A stretch of DNA of 64,000 nt from positions 1-64,000 of the forward strand of contig NZ_KN234757.1 of the NCBI RefSeq assembly GCF_000764025.1, in the 5' to 3' direction. The notes under the pieces were generated by a model that did no database searches, was not told the origin of the DNA, and worked only from the letters and a program-made list of their open reading frames with translations. The stretch is from Pseudohaliea rubra DSM 19751. Lineage in GTDB: Bacteria; Pseudomonadota; Gammaproteobacteria; Pseudomonadales; Halieaceae. The position numbers and the translations under genes are program-made. This document shows, piece after piece, positions 9,194 through 16,710 of the stretch (position 1 is the first letter of the stretch; each line of letters starts with the position of its first letter).

Positions 9194-9553
9194 ATGGCCA
9201 CAGCCACCGCATCAACAACCGACAAAGCGCAGGTGCTTGCGAAGGCGGTGATCAATGCGGGCAAAGCACTTGGTATCAACCAGGCTGAGCTGGGCCGCAT
9301 CATCGGCCGGGACCGCTCTACCCTGCTGCGCTCCGGGGTTGACCCGGCGAGCCAGAGCGGAGAGCTCGCGCTCATCCTTGTACGCTGCTACCGAAGCCTG
9401 TACGCCCTGATGGGGGGTGACAGCGAGCACATGCACCACTGGCTGCATACCCACAACCGGCATACGGGCGGTGTGCCCGCAGAGCAACTGCATTCGATCA
9501 CGGGCCTCGTGCATGTGTGCGATTACCTCGACGCCATCCGCGGCAAGGCCTGA
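9194..9553 (+). CDS. Xre/MbcA/ParS-family antitoxin of a RES module
   Basis: This 119-residue protein has an N-terminal helix-turn-helix-like part (ALGINQAELGRIIGRDRSTL) and a C-terminal DUF2384 toxin-binding part (GGDSEHMHHWLHTHNRHTGG). MbcA/ParS antitoxins neutralise RES-domain toxins, and the RES gene follows 3 bp later. ATG at 9194 is chosen; an upstream ATG at 9176 in the same frame is also possible. Confidence 0.88.
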   Translation: MATATASTTDKAQVLAKAVINAGKALGINQAELGRIIGRDRSTLLRSGVDPASQSGELALILVRCYRSLYALMGGDSEHMHHWLHTHNRHTGGVPAEQLHSITGLVHVCDYLDAIRGKA

Positions 9554-9556
9554 TGC

Positions 9557-10315
9557 ATGGCAGACGAGGGCAGCTGGCGCGGGATAGCGATCGCTCAATG
9601 GCTCACGCCCATCCAGGGCATCGCCTACCGCATCGTTGAGAGCCAGGAGCAGGTTGCCACCCTCGACATCGTCGACACGCTGGCTGAGCAGAGCCTGCTG
9701 GAAGAGCTCCTTGAGCACAGCAAGCCGGCCATGCGGCCGGGCACCGGCGGCCTTCACTATCTTCTGATGACGCCCTTCCGGTACCCGCCACTCAGGCACG
9801 GATCGCGCTTTGGCAGGCGCCATGAGCCCTCGATCTTTTACGGGTCGCACTGCCCGAGTACCGCCCTGGCGGAGGCGGCTTATTACCGCCTGGTGTTCCG
9901 GGAGGGGATGGCCGCGCCACCGACGCGGCCCGTGCGCTCCGAGCACACGCTCTTCGGCGCGGCCTACGCAACACACCCTGGCTTGCAGCTGCAGCGTCCA
10001 CCGTTTGATGCTGAGCAGGCCGCCCTGACGGACCCGCAGCGCTACACAGAAACGCAGACGCTGGGTGCGGCCATGCGCAGCGAGGGGGTGCTCGCCTTTG
10101 AATTCACGTCAGCCCGTGATCCCGCTCGAGGAACCAACGCAGGCCTGTTCGAACCGACCGCCTTCGCATCCCCCGGGGTGCAGGACCAGCAGCAGTGGCT
10201 GTGCGAGGTGGATGGCGGCGGCGTCCGCTTCCTCAGCTTTGCGAGCCATGAGGTGGTGGACTACCCGCGCGATGGGTTCCTGGTCGACGGCCAGCTGCCC
10301 ATGCCGGCCTTGTAG
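9557..10315 (+). CDS. RES-domain toxin (NAD-targeting or ADP-ribosylating)
   Basis: The product (252 residues) is a RES-domain protein. Visible marks are AYRIVESQEQ with the conserved Arg, FRYPPLRHGSRFGRRHEPSI, FYGSHCPSTALAEAAYYRL with the conserved Glu, and the late GLFEPTAFASPGV stretch with a Ser. Characterised members (MbcT, ParT, Res) degrade NAD+ or ADP-ribosylate a target; which applies here is unknown. The gene follows its antitoxin by 3 bp. It is longer than minimal RES domains because of an N-terminal extension of about 60 residues. Confidence 0.88.
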   Translation: MADEGSWRGIAIAQWLTPIQGIAYRIVESQEQVATLDIVDTLAEQSLLEELLEHSKPAMRPGTGGLHYLLMTPFRYPPLRHGSRFGRRHEPSIFYGSHCPSTALAEAAYYRLVFREGMAAPPTRPVRSEHTLFGAAYATHPGLQLQRPPFDAEQAALTDPQRYTETQTLGAAMRSEGVLAFEFTSARDPARGTNAGLFEPTAFASPGVQDQQQWLCEVDGGGVRFLSFASHEVVDYPRDGFLVDGQLPMPAL

Positions 10316-10340
10316 GGCGAGACAACCCTTGCCCAGCGCA

Positions 10341-10398
10341 TGTCGCCATATTTTGACATTTCTCAACTCGACGCCTATTTTGTCAAAATATAGCGACA
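10341..10398 (+). promoter_or_regulatory. hipBA-2 promoter and operator palindrome
   Basis: Two 18-bp arms, TGTCGCCATATTTTGACA (10341-10358) and TGTCAAAATATAGCGACA (10381-10398), form an inverted repeat matching at 17 of 18 positions. A sigma70-like promoter lies within it: TTGACA (10353-10358), 17-bp spacer, TATTTT (10376-10381). The hipB start follows at 10415. This is the expected design of an autorepressed toxin-antitoxin operon. Confidence 0.75.
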
Positions 10399-10414
10399 CT
10401 TTAGGCGAAAGACG

Positions 10415-10681
10415 ATGTACCAGGATCCGTTGGCGCGAATCGGCAGCGCCTTGAAGGCCTTCAGGCGCAGCAGGGGCCTGACTCAGGCACAGGTTGGCGC
10501 CCTCACCGAAATAGACCGCCAAACCGTCTCTGACATTGAACGGGGGCAGTTCACCGGTTCGCTACGCACGCTCATGAGGTACCTGCGTTATGCGAACCTG
10601 GAATTGACCGCGACGCCCGCGCCGAGCCGCTTCCCGACCCTGGAGGAACTGGCGGACCGCTATGGACCCGACGATGATTGA
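10415..10681 (+). CDS. hipB: HipB-like Xre antitoxin/repressor (module 2)
   Basis: The 88-residue product has a canonical Xre helix-turn-helix: GLTQAQVGALTEIDRQTVSD followed by IERGQFTGSLRTLMRYLRYA. Its C-terminal tail (PAPSRFPTLEELADRYGPDDD) is shorter than in module 1. It should pair with the overlapping HipA and repress the palindromic promoter 17 bp upstream. Module 1 lies 3 kb away in the opposite orientation and its proteins are clearly different in sequence, so this is not a recent duplication. Confidence 0.88.
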   Translation: MYQDPLARIGSALKAFRRSRGLTQAQVGALTEIDRQTVSDIERGQFTGSLRTLMRYLRYANLELTATPAPSRFPTLEELADRYGPDDD

Positions 10682-11861
10682 ACTGCCGACGCGCATCGAC
10701 CGCGTCGACATCGACTGTTTCGGCTCACCTGCCGGCACCCTGACTCAGCCGGCCCACTACGAATTCGCCTATCGCCAGGACGCCGCCTTTCCCTGCTCAC
10801 TGACCATGCCCCTGCGCGCGGAGGCCTATCGCCACGGGGCTATGCACCCCGTTTTTGCCCAGAACCTGCCCGAGGGTTTTATCCGGCGATACATCAGCCA
10901 GCGCCTCGAGCGCTATGCCACGGTCAACGACATGTACCTGCTCGCCCTGCAGCAGGATTCAGCCATCGGTCACATCCGCGCGAACTCGTCCCTGGCGCCA
11001 CGTAGCTACGATCAGGTGTCTCTGGAAGACATCCTGCGCTGGCAGGGCCCGGAGCCGATTTTCGGCGAGTTGCTGGAGCGCTTCTACCTCCGCGGCATGT
11101 TGTCCGGCGTACAGCCCAAGACGCTGGTGCCGATTGCCACACGCTCGACCATTCCTCAGGAGGACCTGATCGTCAAAACCTTCGACCCGGAATTCGATCT
11201 GCTGACGGTCAACGAGTTTGTGTGCATGTCGGCTGCCGCGGCTTGCAACCTGGGCCCACCGACCTTCTGGCTGTCAGATGACCTACGGAGCTTCGTCATC
11301 GAACGTTTTGACCGTAAAGACGGCGAGCAACTGGCTTTCGAAGACTTCACGGTGCTGACGGGCCGCGAGAAGTACCGGGGCTCCTACGAGACACTGCTCC
11401 GGGCCGTTGGCGATTATACGCAGCAGCCCAGCGAGGTGGCCCGTGCCTACCGCCTCACAGTCTTTAATTGTCTTATCGGCAATGGCGATGCCCATCTGAA
11501 AAACTATGCCGTGCTCTACAACAAGTCCATGACGGTACCGCTGCTGGCACCCCCCTATGACATTACTCACACCCTGATCTATCCCACCATCGACAATCGC
11601 ATGGCGCTGAAAATCGACGGCGCGAGAGGCTTTCCGGATCGACGCGCCCTGGTGAAGCTCGGCCATGACGCCGGCATCAAGCGGCCAGAAGCCATTGTTG
11701 ATGAGCTGGCGGACCTGTTGGGGGCCTTTCTTGCAGCGTGCCCCCAGCTTGCTTTAATCCCGGGGTTCAGACAGTCGCTGACCGCCTCACTGGACCATGG
11801 CGCCCGGCGTGAACGGAAAGGGTTCCGTCGCGACAAGAACAGGAAGTATCCAACCCCGTAA
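10662..11861 (+). CDS. hipA: HipA-family serine/threonine kinase toxin (module 2)
   Basis: This 399-residue HipA protein has an N-terminal HipA_N-type region (FGSPAGTLTQ, PLRAEAYRHGAMHPVFAQNL) and a kinase core with GVQPKTLVPI (P-loop-like), DLIVKTFD, SFVIERFDRKDG, the catalytic loop CLIGNGDAHLKNYAVLY and APPYDITHTLIY. It overlaps hipB by 20 bp; an alternative start at 10674 would reduce that to 8 bp. It is presumed toxic unless bound by HipB. The two HipA proteins share only family motifs. Confidence 0.88.
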   Translation: MDPTMIELPTRIDRVDIDCFGSPAGTLTQPAHYEFAYRQDAAFPCSLTMPLRAEAYRHGAMHPVFAQNLPEGFIRRYISQRLERYATVNDMYLLALQQDSAIGHIRANSSLAPRSYDQVSLEDILRWQGPEPIFGELLERFYLRGMLSGVQPKTLVPIATRSTIPQEDLIVKTFDPEFDLLTVNEFVCMSAAAACNLGPPTFWLSDDLRSFVIERFDRKDGEQLAFEDFTVLTGREKYRGSYETLLRAVGDYTQQPSEVARAYRLTVFNCLIGNGDAHLKNYAVLYNKSMTVPLLAPPYDITHTLIYPTIDNRMALKIDGARGFPDRRALVKLGHDAGIKRPEAIVDELADLLGAFLAACPQLALIPGFRQSLTASLDHGARRERKGFRRDKNRKYPTP

Positions 11862-11945
11862 CCCAGGAGAACTCTGCTCCGGAAGAGGCTCGGTGCATCC
11901 GGCTCCCGGAGGCAATGTCAAACCGATCGAACCTGGCTATGCCCT

Positions 11946-12509
11946 TCAGGCAACCCAGGCCTGAAGCTGGGGTACCACCAGCACCAGCGTGATCAGGCCC
12001 AGCATCCAGGTGTGAAGCAACAACGTGCGGTCCAGTTTCACGAAGCGGGCATCGTGATCGGCGAGGCGTGCCTCGATAGCATCAAAACGTGACGCAGCTT
12101 TCTCATCGCTGCCCGCCAGGCGCGCAGTGAACTTTTCGTCCATCTCGGCAAAGCACCGGGTGAACTTCTCGTCCATCGCGGCACAGCGGGCATCAAACTT
12201 CTTGTCCTGCTCGGCAAAGCGAGCATCAAACTTCTCGTCCTGCTCGGCAAAGCGAGCATCAAACTTCTCATCCTGCTCGACAAAGCGCAGGTTCATCTTC
12301 TCAACGATGCGCTGTTCCAGTTCGGCCGATTGCTGATTGAGGCGCGCCTCAAGAACCTCACTGAAGTAGTCCTTGGTCACCAGTTTATCTGCAAAGGCGC
12401 TGAACGCTTCCGCCATGAGCTCCGCCTGCCTGTCAGCCTGCTGCTCCGGCACGCCCACCTCCCGCAGACCGCGCGAGAAGCGCAAGGTGTCGAAGACTGC
12501 TGTGCTCAT
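11946..12509 (-). CDS. DUF1640-like coiled-coil protein with expanded hendecad repeats, copy 3
   Basis: At 187 residues this is the longest DUF1640 paralogue. The N-terminal domain (FDTLRFSRGLREVGVPEQQA) and C-terminal transmembrane helix (LLHTWMLGLITLVLVVPQLQ) match copies 1 and 2. Between them lie about six consecutive 11-residue units of the form EQDEKFDARFA, the first three near perfect and the later ones degraded (AMDEKFTRCFA, EMDEKFTARLA). The start at 12509 follows GGGAGGGG. Hendecad repeats form parallel right-handed coiled coils, so repeat number should set stalk length. Function unknown. Confidence 0.8.
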   Translation of the reverse strand: MSTAVFDTLRFSRGLREVGVPEQQADRQAELMAEAFSAFADKLVTKDYFSEVLEARLNQQSAELEQRIVEKMNLRFVEQDEKFDARFAEQDEKFDARFAEQDKKFDARCAAMDEKFTRCFAEMDEKFTARLAGSDEKAASRFDAIEARLADHDARFVKLDRTLLLHTWMLGLITLVLVVPQLQAWVA

Positions 12510-12826
12510 GGTAGCCCCTCCCACCCACGGTGCAATAGAAAGCTTTTACCGGAGCGAGTATCGGCGGCATCACGCTAGCGGACAACGATCAAATCCGATA
12601 GCCCGGTGCCAGCGGGCGATAAATACCTTTATATAGTTCCAACTTTTTCGGCTAGGGGAACGATAAACGAACCGATACTGGCCAGGTCCTTGAGTGCCTG
12701 CATAGCCTTCTTAAGGCTAAGCTGTTTTAACCGACGCACTGTTCGGTGTTTCGTCATTTCCCGTGCCGGCAATCACAGCATCGCAAAACCACCCAAACAC
12801 CGGCACATCAAAACTGCCTAACGCGT
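12510..12826. other. Intergenic region between DUF1640 copy 3 and galE
   Basis: 317 bp. It holds the third copy of the 26-bp motif near its right end and no convincing gene. The minus strand can be read into a short frame with the WFCDAVIAG peptide seen at the other two motif copies. Confidence 0.6.
12766..12791 (-). repeat. 26-bp dispersed motif, copy 3
   Basis: Identical over 26 bp to 2448-2473 and 3110-3135, with the companion AGTTTTGATGT block about 20 bp further upstream on the minus strand. This copy is about 260 bp before the DUF1640 start and next to the galE stop. Confidence 0.85.
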
Positions 12827-13828
12827 TCAGGCCCGCCGAGTTAATCCCCCTGCCGCCGGCCGACCCTTCTGCTCCCACGCCCAGGCGCTCTCGACGATCG
12901 CCCGCAGTGAAGCACGACGAGGGGTCCAGCCCAGGCAATCCTGCGCCAACTCGGTGGCGGCGACGAGGACCGGCGGATCACCGGCTCTACGAGCACCGAT
13001 GCTGTGCGGGATTGGGCGCCCGACCACCTGCTCGCACACATCAAGGACCTGGCGCACCGAATAGCCGGCCCCACTGCCCAGGTTATAGGCCGCAAAGCCG
13101 CCACCAGCCGCGAGGTGGTCCATGGCGAGGAGGTGCGCATCGGCGAGGTCCTCAACATGAATGTAATCACGCAGACATGTGCCGTCCGGGGTGTCGTAAT
13201 CGTCACCGAAGACCGTGAGCGCCGGCGCGTTGCCGGAGGCCGCCCGCAGCGCATTCGGAATCAGGTGGGTTTCGGGCTCGTGCGCCTCTCCCAGGCTGGC
13301 ATCATCGGCCGCCCCTGCGGCATTGAAGTAGCGCAGGCTGCAAGCGGCTACCTTACCGGCACCGCTGACATCGCGAAGCAGGCGCTCCACAGCGAGCTTC
13401 GTCTCGCCGTAAACGTTGATAGGCTGCGTAGGGTGAGCCTCGGTGATGCGCGGTGTCTCAGGGTTACCGTAAACCGCTGCGGTGGAGGAGAAAACAACCC
13501 GTCCCCAGCCATTATCGTTCGCGACCTGCAGCAGATTGGCCGTGCCGGCCACGTTGTTCTGCCAGTACAGCAATGGCTGAGCCTGCGACTCGCCCACGAG
13601 CGATTTGGCCGCGAAGTGAAACACCCCATCAAAATGCCGCCCCGCAAGCGTCCGGCGCAGGCCGGCAAGGTCCCGCAAGTCCACCTCGATGACCTCGCGG
13701 CCCTGGATGGCCCAGCGGTGACCGGTGGAAAAGTCATCGACAATCGTAGCCTCGTCCTCACGGGCGAGGAGTGCCCGCACAAGGTGTGAGCCGATGTAGC
13801 CAGCGCCGCCGGTCACTAGGAAATGCAT
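12827..13828 (-). CDS. galE: UDP-glucose 4-epimerase
   Basis: The 333-residue extended short-chain dehydrogenase interconverts UDP-glucose and UDP-galactose (or the GlcNAc/GalNAc pair). It begins MHFLVTGGAGYIGSHLVRAL, the NAD-binding motif. VFHFAAKSLVGESQAQPL, SSTAAVYGNPETPRITE, NVYGETKLAVERLL with catalytic Tyr/Lys, LRYFNAAGA and TCLRDYIHVEDLADAHL are diagnostic for GalE. The start at 13828 gives the usual N terminus; the frame is open for 20 more codons upstream. It stands alone between the DUF1640 gene and the IS-disrupted recombinase fragment, and supplies galactosyl precursor for the polysaccharide cluster. Confidence 0.94.
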   Translation of the reverse strand: MHFLVTGGAGYIGSHLVRALLAREDEATIVDDFSTGHRWAIQGREVIEVDLRDLAGLRRTLAGRHFDGVFHFAAKSLVGESQAQPLLYWQNNVAGTANLLQVANDNGWGRVVFSSTAAVYGNPETPRITEAHPTQPINVYGETKLAVERLLRDVSGAGKVAACSLRYFNAAGAADDASLGEAHEPETHLIPNALRAASGNAPALTVFGDDYDTPDGTCLRDYIHVEDLADAHLLAMDHLAAGGGFAAYNLGSGAGYSVRQVLDVCEQVVGRPIPHSIGARRAGDPPVLVAATELAQDCLGWTPRRASLRAIVESAWAWEQKGRPAAGGLTRRA

Positions 13829-14209
13829 TGAGTAATCTCTCCAGCGTGCCACCAGCGCGAGAATAAGTTGCACAACAAGTAGGAGCAAGCGGAGTGGGAG
13901 CGGCCCCCTCTATAGGAACGGCGTTTAGCCACGACCGCTATAAAAATACAACGATTCTCAGTCGGCGCGAGGGCGAACGTGCCACAGTGACTGCCTCCCC
14001 AAACGCGCCGTGTTGGGCTTGGTAGTGGCCGTACCACTGCATGCAATCGGGGACGAGTGTGGGCGATTGAATTTATCAGGCTTGATCAGATCGGTAACGA
14101 TGAGACCCTCATAGCCTGCAACTCGCGCACTAATTTCGCCAGTTCCAGGATGGTGATACCCTCGTCGGTGCCCCCTCCAGGGTACCTATTGAACGGGCAA
14201 ATATCTTGA
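13829..14209. other. Intergenic region upstream of galE
   Basis: 381 bp without a supportable gene. It includes a GAGTGGGAGCGGC half site (near 13893) like the REP-type block at 8053-8078, and presumably the galE promoter. Confidence 0.4.
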
Positions 14210-14363
14210 CGCAGAGGGAAAGCGCGGAAGTTTGCCGGGCACTCGATGCGGGTGGGAGCCGCGCAGGATCTCCTGCGGCGCGGATTCGACACCGCAGCCA
14301 TCATGCGCGCAGGCGGCTGGAGTTCGATCAATGTGCTGTCGCGATACCTTGCCCATGCGGAGC
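14210..14363 (+). pseudogene. Tyrosine recombinase 3' fragment, split by the IS4-family insertion
   Basis: The frame opens after a TGA at 14207-14209 and reads KFAGHSMRVGAAQDLLRRGF then AAIMRAGGWSSINVLSRYLA: the C-terminal catalytic half of a tyrosine recombinase with His-x-x-Arg, the Trp position and the nucleophile Tyr. It is interrupted at 14364 by the IS element. Joining across the IS with one copy of the 9-bp duplication restores HAEHNVWE and a stop at 15659-15661. The N-terminal two thirds are missing, so the gene was dead before or independently of the IS. Confidence 0.8.
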
Positions 14364-15635
14364 CATTGCTGTCCCACAGTTTTCATGAGAATCGAAGCTC
14401 CGCTTGAGGCGATGCCTCTGGCGGGCCCGGCGGCTCTCCTTTTAATAGCGGAAGCAGCTCCCGTCGTTCAAACAGGTTGAGCTGTAGCAGACGGATCATT
14501 TGCTGAAGACTCTGGTCAATCCGGCTGTTGAACTTGATCCAGGCCAGCAGCAGGTAGGCGCACATTGCGATCCAGATTTGCGTCAGTACGGCGTTCCTTG
14601 ACGTGCCAACAAACGTCTTGATCTTGAGGTTCTGCTTGATGCATTTGAAGAATAACTCGATCTGCCAGCGGGCCTTGTAAATGTCAGCAATCGTCCGGGC
14701 GGCCAGTCGAAAGTTGTTGGTCAGGAACACGTAATGCTTTCCCGTCTCGGGATCGCGATAGCCGATACGGCGCAGAGCAACAGGGCATTTGCCGGCGTTG
14801 CTGCCGGTGATAACGATGGTCTGATCCGAGGTCAGCCCCTTGTCTTTCAAAACGTGGTGGCGTTCGACAACCCGATAAAGGGCATTGCGCTTTTGCCGGG
14901 TAACGAAAAATATTCCCTTGTCATTCAAGGCGTTAAACCAACTGTAGTCGTTGTAGGCACGATCCATGACGACGATGCTCTCGGCGGGCAGATCCAACGT
15001 CCGGCCGACAGTGACATCGTGGGTCTTGCCGTCGGTGACGGTGACAAAGCTGGGGAGAAAACCGTCATGATCGAGGCCGACGTGTACTTTCACCGCGCCC
15101 TTGGTGCTGCCGAACCGGGCCCAGGGAAAAACCGACAGGCACAGGTCAATGGTGGTGGCATCAAGGGAGTAGAGTTTGTTCTTGAATCGAAAGCCGTGCC
15201 GTGGCGCAAGTCCCTGGCAGCGTGATAACAGTTTATGGAACAGCGCCTCGTAAAGCGTGTAGGGCTGGCTCTCGTTGACCCGGGCGAGCGTGGTGCTCGT
15301 CACACTGGCGCTGCCCAGATGATACAGCTTCGCGGTCTGTGCCGAGAGATTGCTGACGATATCCCGCAGGCTGGCGCGTCCGGCGAGTTGTCCCAGACTC
15401 AGTGCCACGAATTGCGACCAGCGTGAAACCTTACGCAATTTCTGGCCCCGGTGGTGCTGGTTCGCGAGGGTCTCGAACTCATGTCTCGGGATAAATTTTA
15501 GCAATTGAGCGAAGACCGTATTACGATGAGCTAAGGCCTGAATCCTCCGAGTTTTACAGTGTTTTGTCGCAAATCCATTGTATCAACTCGTTGGGATTCA
15601 GGCCTTTTTGAATGCAAATTTATGGGACAGCAGTG
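14364..15635. mobile_element. IS4-family insertion sequence with 9-bp target duplication
   Basis: The element is 1272 bp. Its ends are imperfect inverted repeats: left CATTGCTGTCCCACAG, right end (reverse complement) CACTGCTGTCCCATAA. The 9-bp direct repeat ATGCGGAGC flanks it exactly (14355-14363 and 15636-15644). One transposase gene fills it. A second, internal inverted pair, GGCCTGAATCC (15535-15545) and GGATTCAGGCC (15594-15604), lies in the 5' non-coding part. Confidence 0.88.
14383..15504 (-). CDS. IS4-family DDE transposase
   Basis: This 373-residue transposase begins with a DUF4372-like N-terminal domain (FIPRHEFETLANQHHRGQKL) and continues into a DDE transposase domain. Visible catalytic features are YSLDATTIDLCLSVFPWARF (first Asp), VVMDRAYNDYSWF (second Asp) and the Y(2)R(3)E(6)K region at YKARWQIELFFKCIKQNLKI (Glu). 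The reading frame is complete and length normal, so the element may be active. Confidence 0.93.
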   Translation of the reverse strand: MLKFIPRHEFETLANQHHRGQKLRKVSRWSQFVALSLGQLAGRASLRDIVSNLSAQTAKLYHLGSASVTSTTLARVNESQPYTLYEALFHKLLSRCQGLAPRHGFRFKNKLYSLDATTIDLCLSVFPWARFGSTKGAVKVHVGLDHDGFLPSFVTVTDGKTHDVTVGRTLDLPAESIVVMDRAYNDYSWFNALNDKGIFFVTRQKRNALYRVVERHHVLKDKGLTSDQTIVITGSNAGKCPVALRRIGYRDPETGKHYVFLTNNFRLAARTIADIYKARWQIELFFKCIKQNLKIKTFVGTSRNAVLTQIWIAMCAYLLLAWIKFNSRIDQSLQQMIRLLQLNLFERRELLPLLKGEPPGPPEASPQAELRFS

Positions 15636-15664
15636 ATGCGGAGCATAACGTCTGGGAGTGACAC

Positions 15665-16615
15665 TCAGCTGTGCTGCGCCTCTTGGCGGCTGTTCTGTTC
15701 GTTGGTGTTGGCTGAGCTCTCCACATCGATCCCGAGCACATCGCGGATTGCTCTGCCCGCATCGACGTCGTTGCGCTGCATGTAAAGCCGCACTTCGTGA
15801 AGCTTGGCATCGACAAGGTAACGATACCAAAACCCCTGCAGAACATGAAAGGCGGTGCCCTCTTTCCCATCGAGAAACCCCAACCGGACCACGTACCGGT
15901 AGATGAAATACACGAACGCACGGAAACCACCTGGCAGCCGCGCATAGATCCGCTCCTTGAGCCAGCGCTTCACGCCTGCTTGCTGGCCACCGCTCAAATC
16001 TGCGACAGTTTCATGCGCCATGAAGCCATATTCCAGATTGAGCAGATCGACCACTTCTCGGGACGCGTAAGAATTATGCTTCTCGGTCCACCAGGTCAGT
16101 GAGTTCAGGTTGTCGTCGATGATTTCGCCCGAGAGATCAGCCGTGGCACCGTCGACAAGGATATGCTCGTCCATCCATCGATCCTCGCAGCGCCCTGCCC
16201 CATGTCGGAAGAGCCGCAAAACCCGGATCGGAAAGACGCCGCCCCGGCGAATCCGCCGCCCCAGGAAATGCATCCGTCTCGAGACGTAGACACCCTTTGC
16301 CTCTGGACCGAGCTTGTGCAGCGTCGCTTCGATTTCTCGTGCCAAGTCCGGGGTGACGATCTCGTCGGCATCGAGCCGGAGCACCCAATCGGTCTCCTCG
16401 GGCAGGTGGTCGAGGGCAAAGTTGAACTGGGTGGCGTAATTACGCCACGGATTGTGGATAACATCAGCGCCCAGGCGCTCAGAAATGGCGATAGTATCGT
16501 CGGTAGAGCCGGAATCAATCACGAGAATGCTGTCGGCTACCGTCGCGACACTATCGATCGCACGCTGGATATGGCGCGCCTCGTTCTTGGTTAATATGAT
16601 GACAGTCAGTGTCAC
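15665..16615 (-). CDS. Family 2 glycosyltransferase (WaaE/KdtX-like)
   Basis: The product (about 316 residues) is a GT-A glycosyltransferase beginning TLTVIILTKNEARHIQRAID. ILVIDSGSTDDTIAISERLG, WVLRLDADEIVTPDLAREIE (DAD metal-binding motif) and RVLRLFRHGAGRCEDRWMDE match WaaE-like LPS-core or polysaccharide transferases. The C terminus ends with YMQRNDVDAGRAI and a polar tail. GTG at 16615 is chosen because it yields the usual N terminus; an upstream GTG at 16648 would add a hydrophobic leader (AINWFFFTIG). It is the last gene of the cluster segment between the two IS elements. Confidence 0.85.
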   Translation of the reverse strand: MTLTVIILTKNEARHIQRAIDSVATVADSILVIDSGSTDDTIAISERLGADVIHNPWRNYATQFNFALDHLPEETDWVLRLDADEIVTPDLAREIEATLHKLGPEAKGVYVSRRMHFLGRRIRRGGVFPIRVLRLFRHGAGRCEDRWMDEHILVDGATADLSGEIIDDNLNSLTWWTEKHNSYASREVVDLLNLEYGFMAHETVADLSGGQQAGVKRWLKERIYARLPGGFRAFVYFIYRYVVRLGFLDGKEGTAFHVLQGFWYRYLVDAKLHEVRLYMQRNDVDAGRAIRDVLGIDVESSANTNEQNSRQEAQHS

Positions 16616-16710
16616 GCCTATCGTGAAAAAAAACCAATTGATTGCCACTGGGACAAAAAGGGGGCAACGCGATCCACCATGCTCAAACTAGGGAGTGTGG
16701 ACATTCAGGA

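Noticed and set aside
11946-12509. Regular 33-bp repeats resembling a CRISPR array
   Set aside because: Repeats are contiguous without spacers, lie within a reading frame and encode a hendecad coiled coil. No cas gene is near, and no CRISPR array is seen anywhere in the window.
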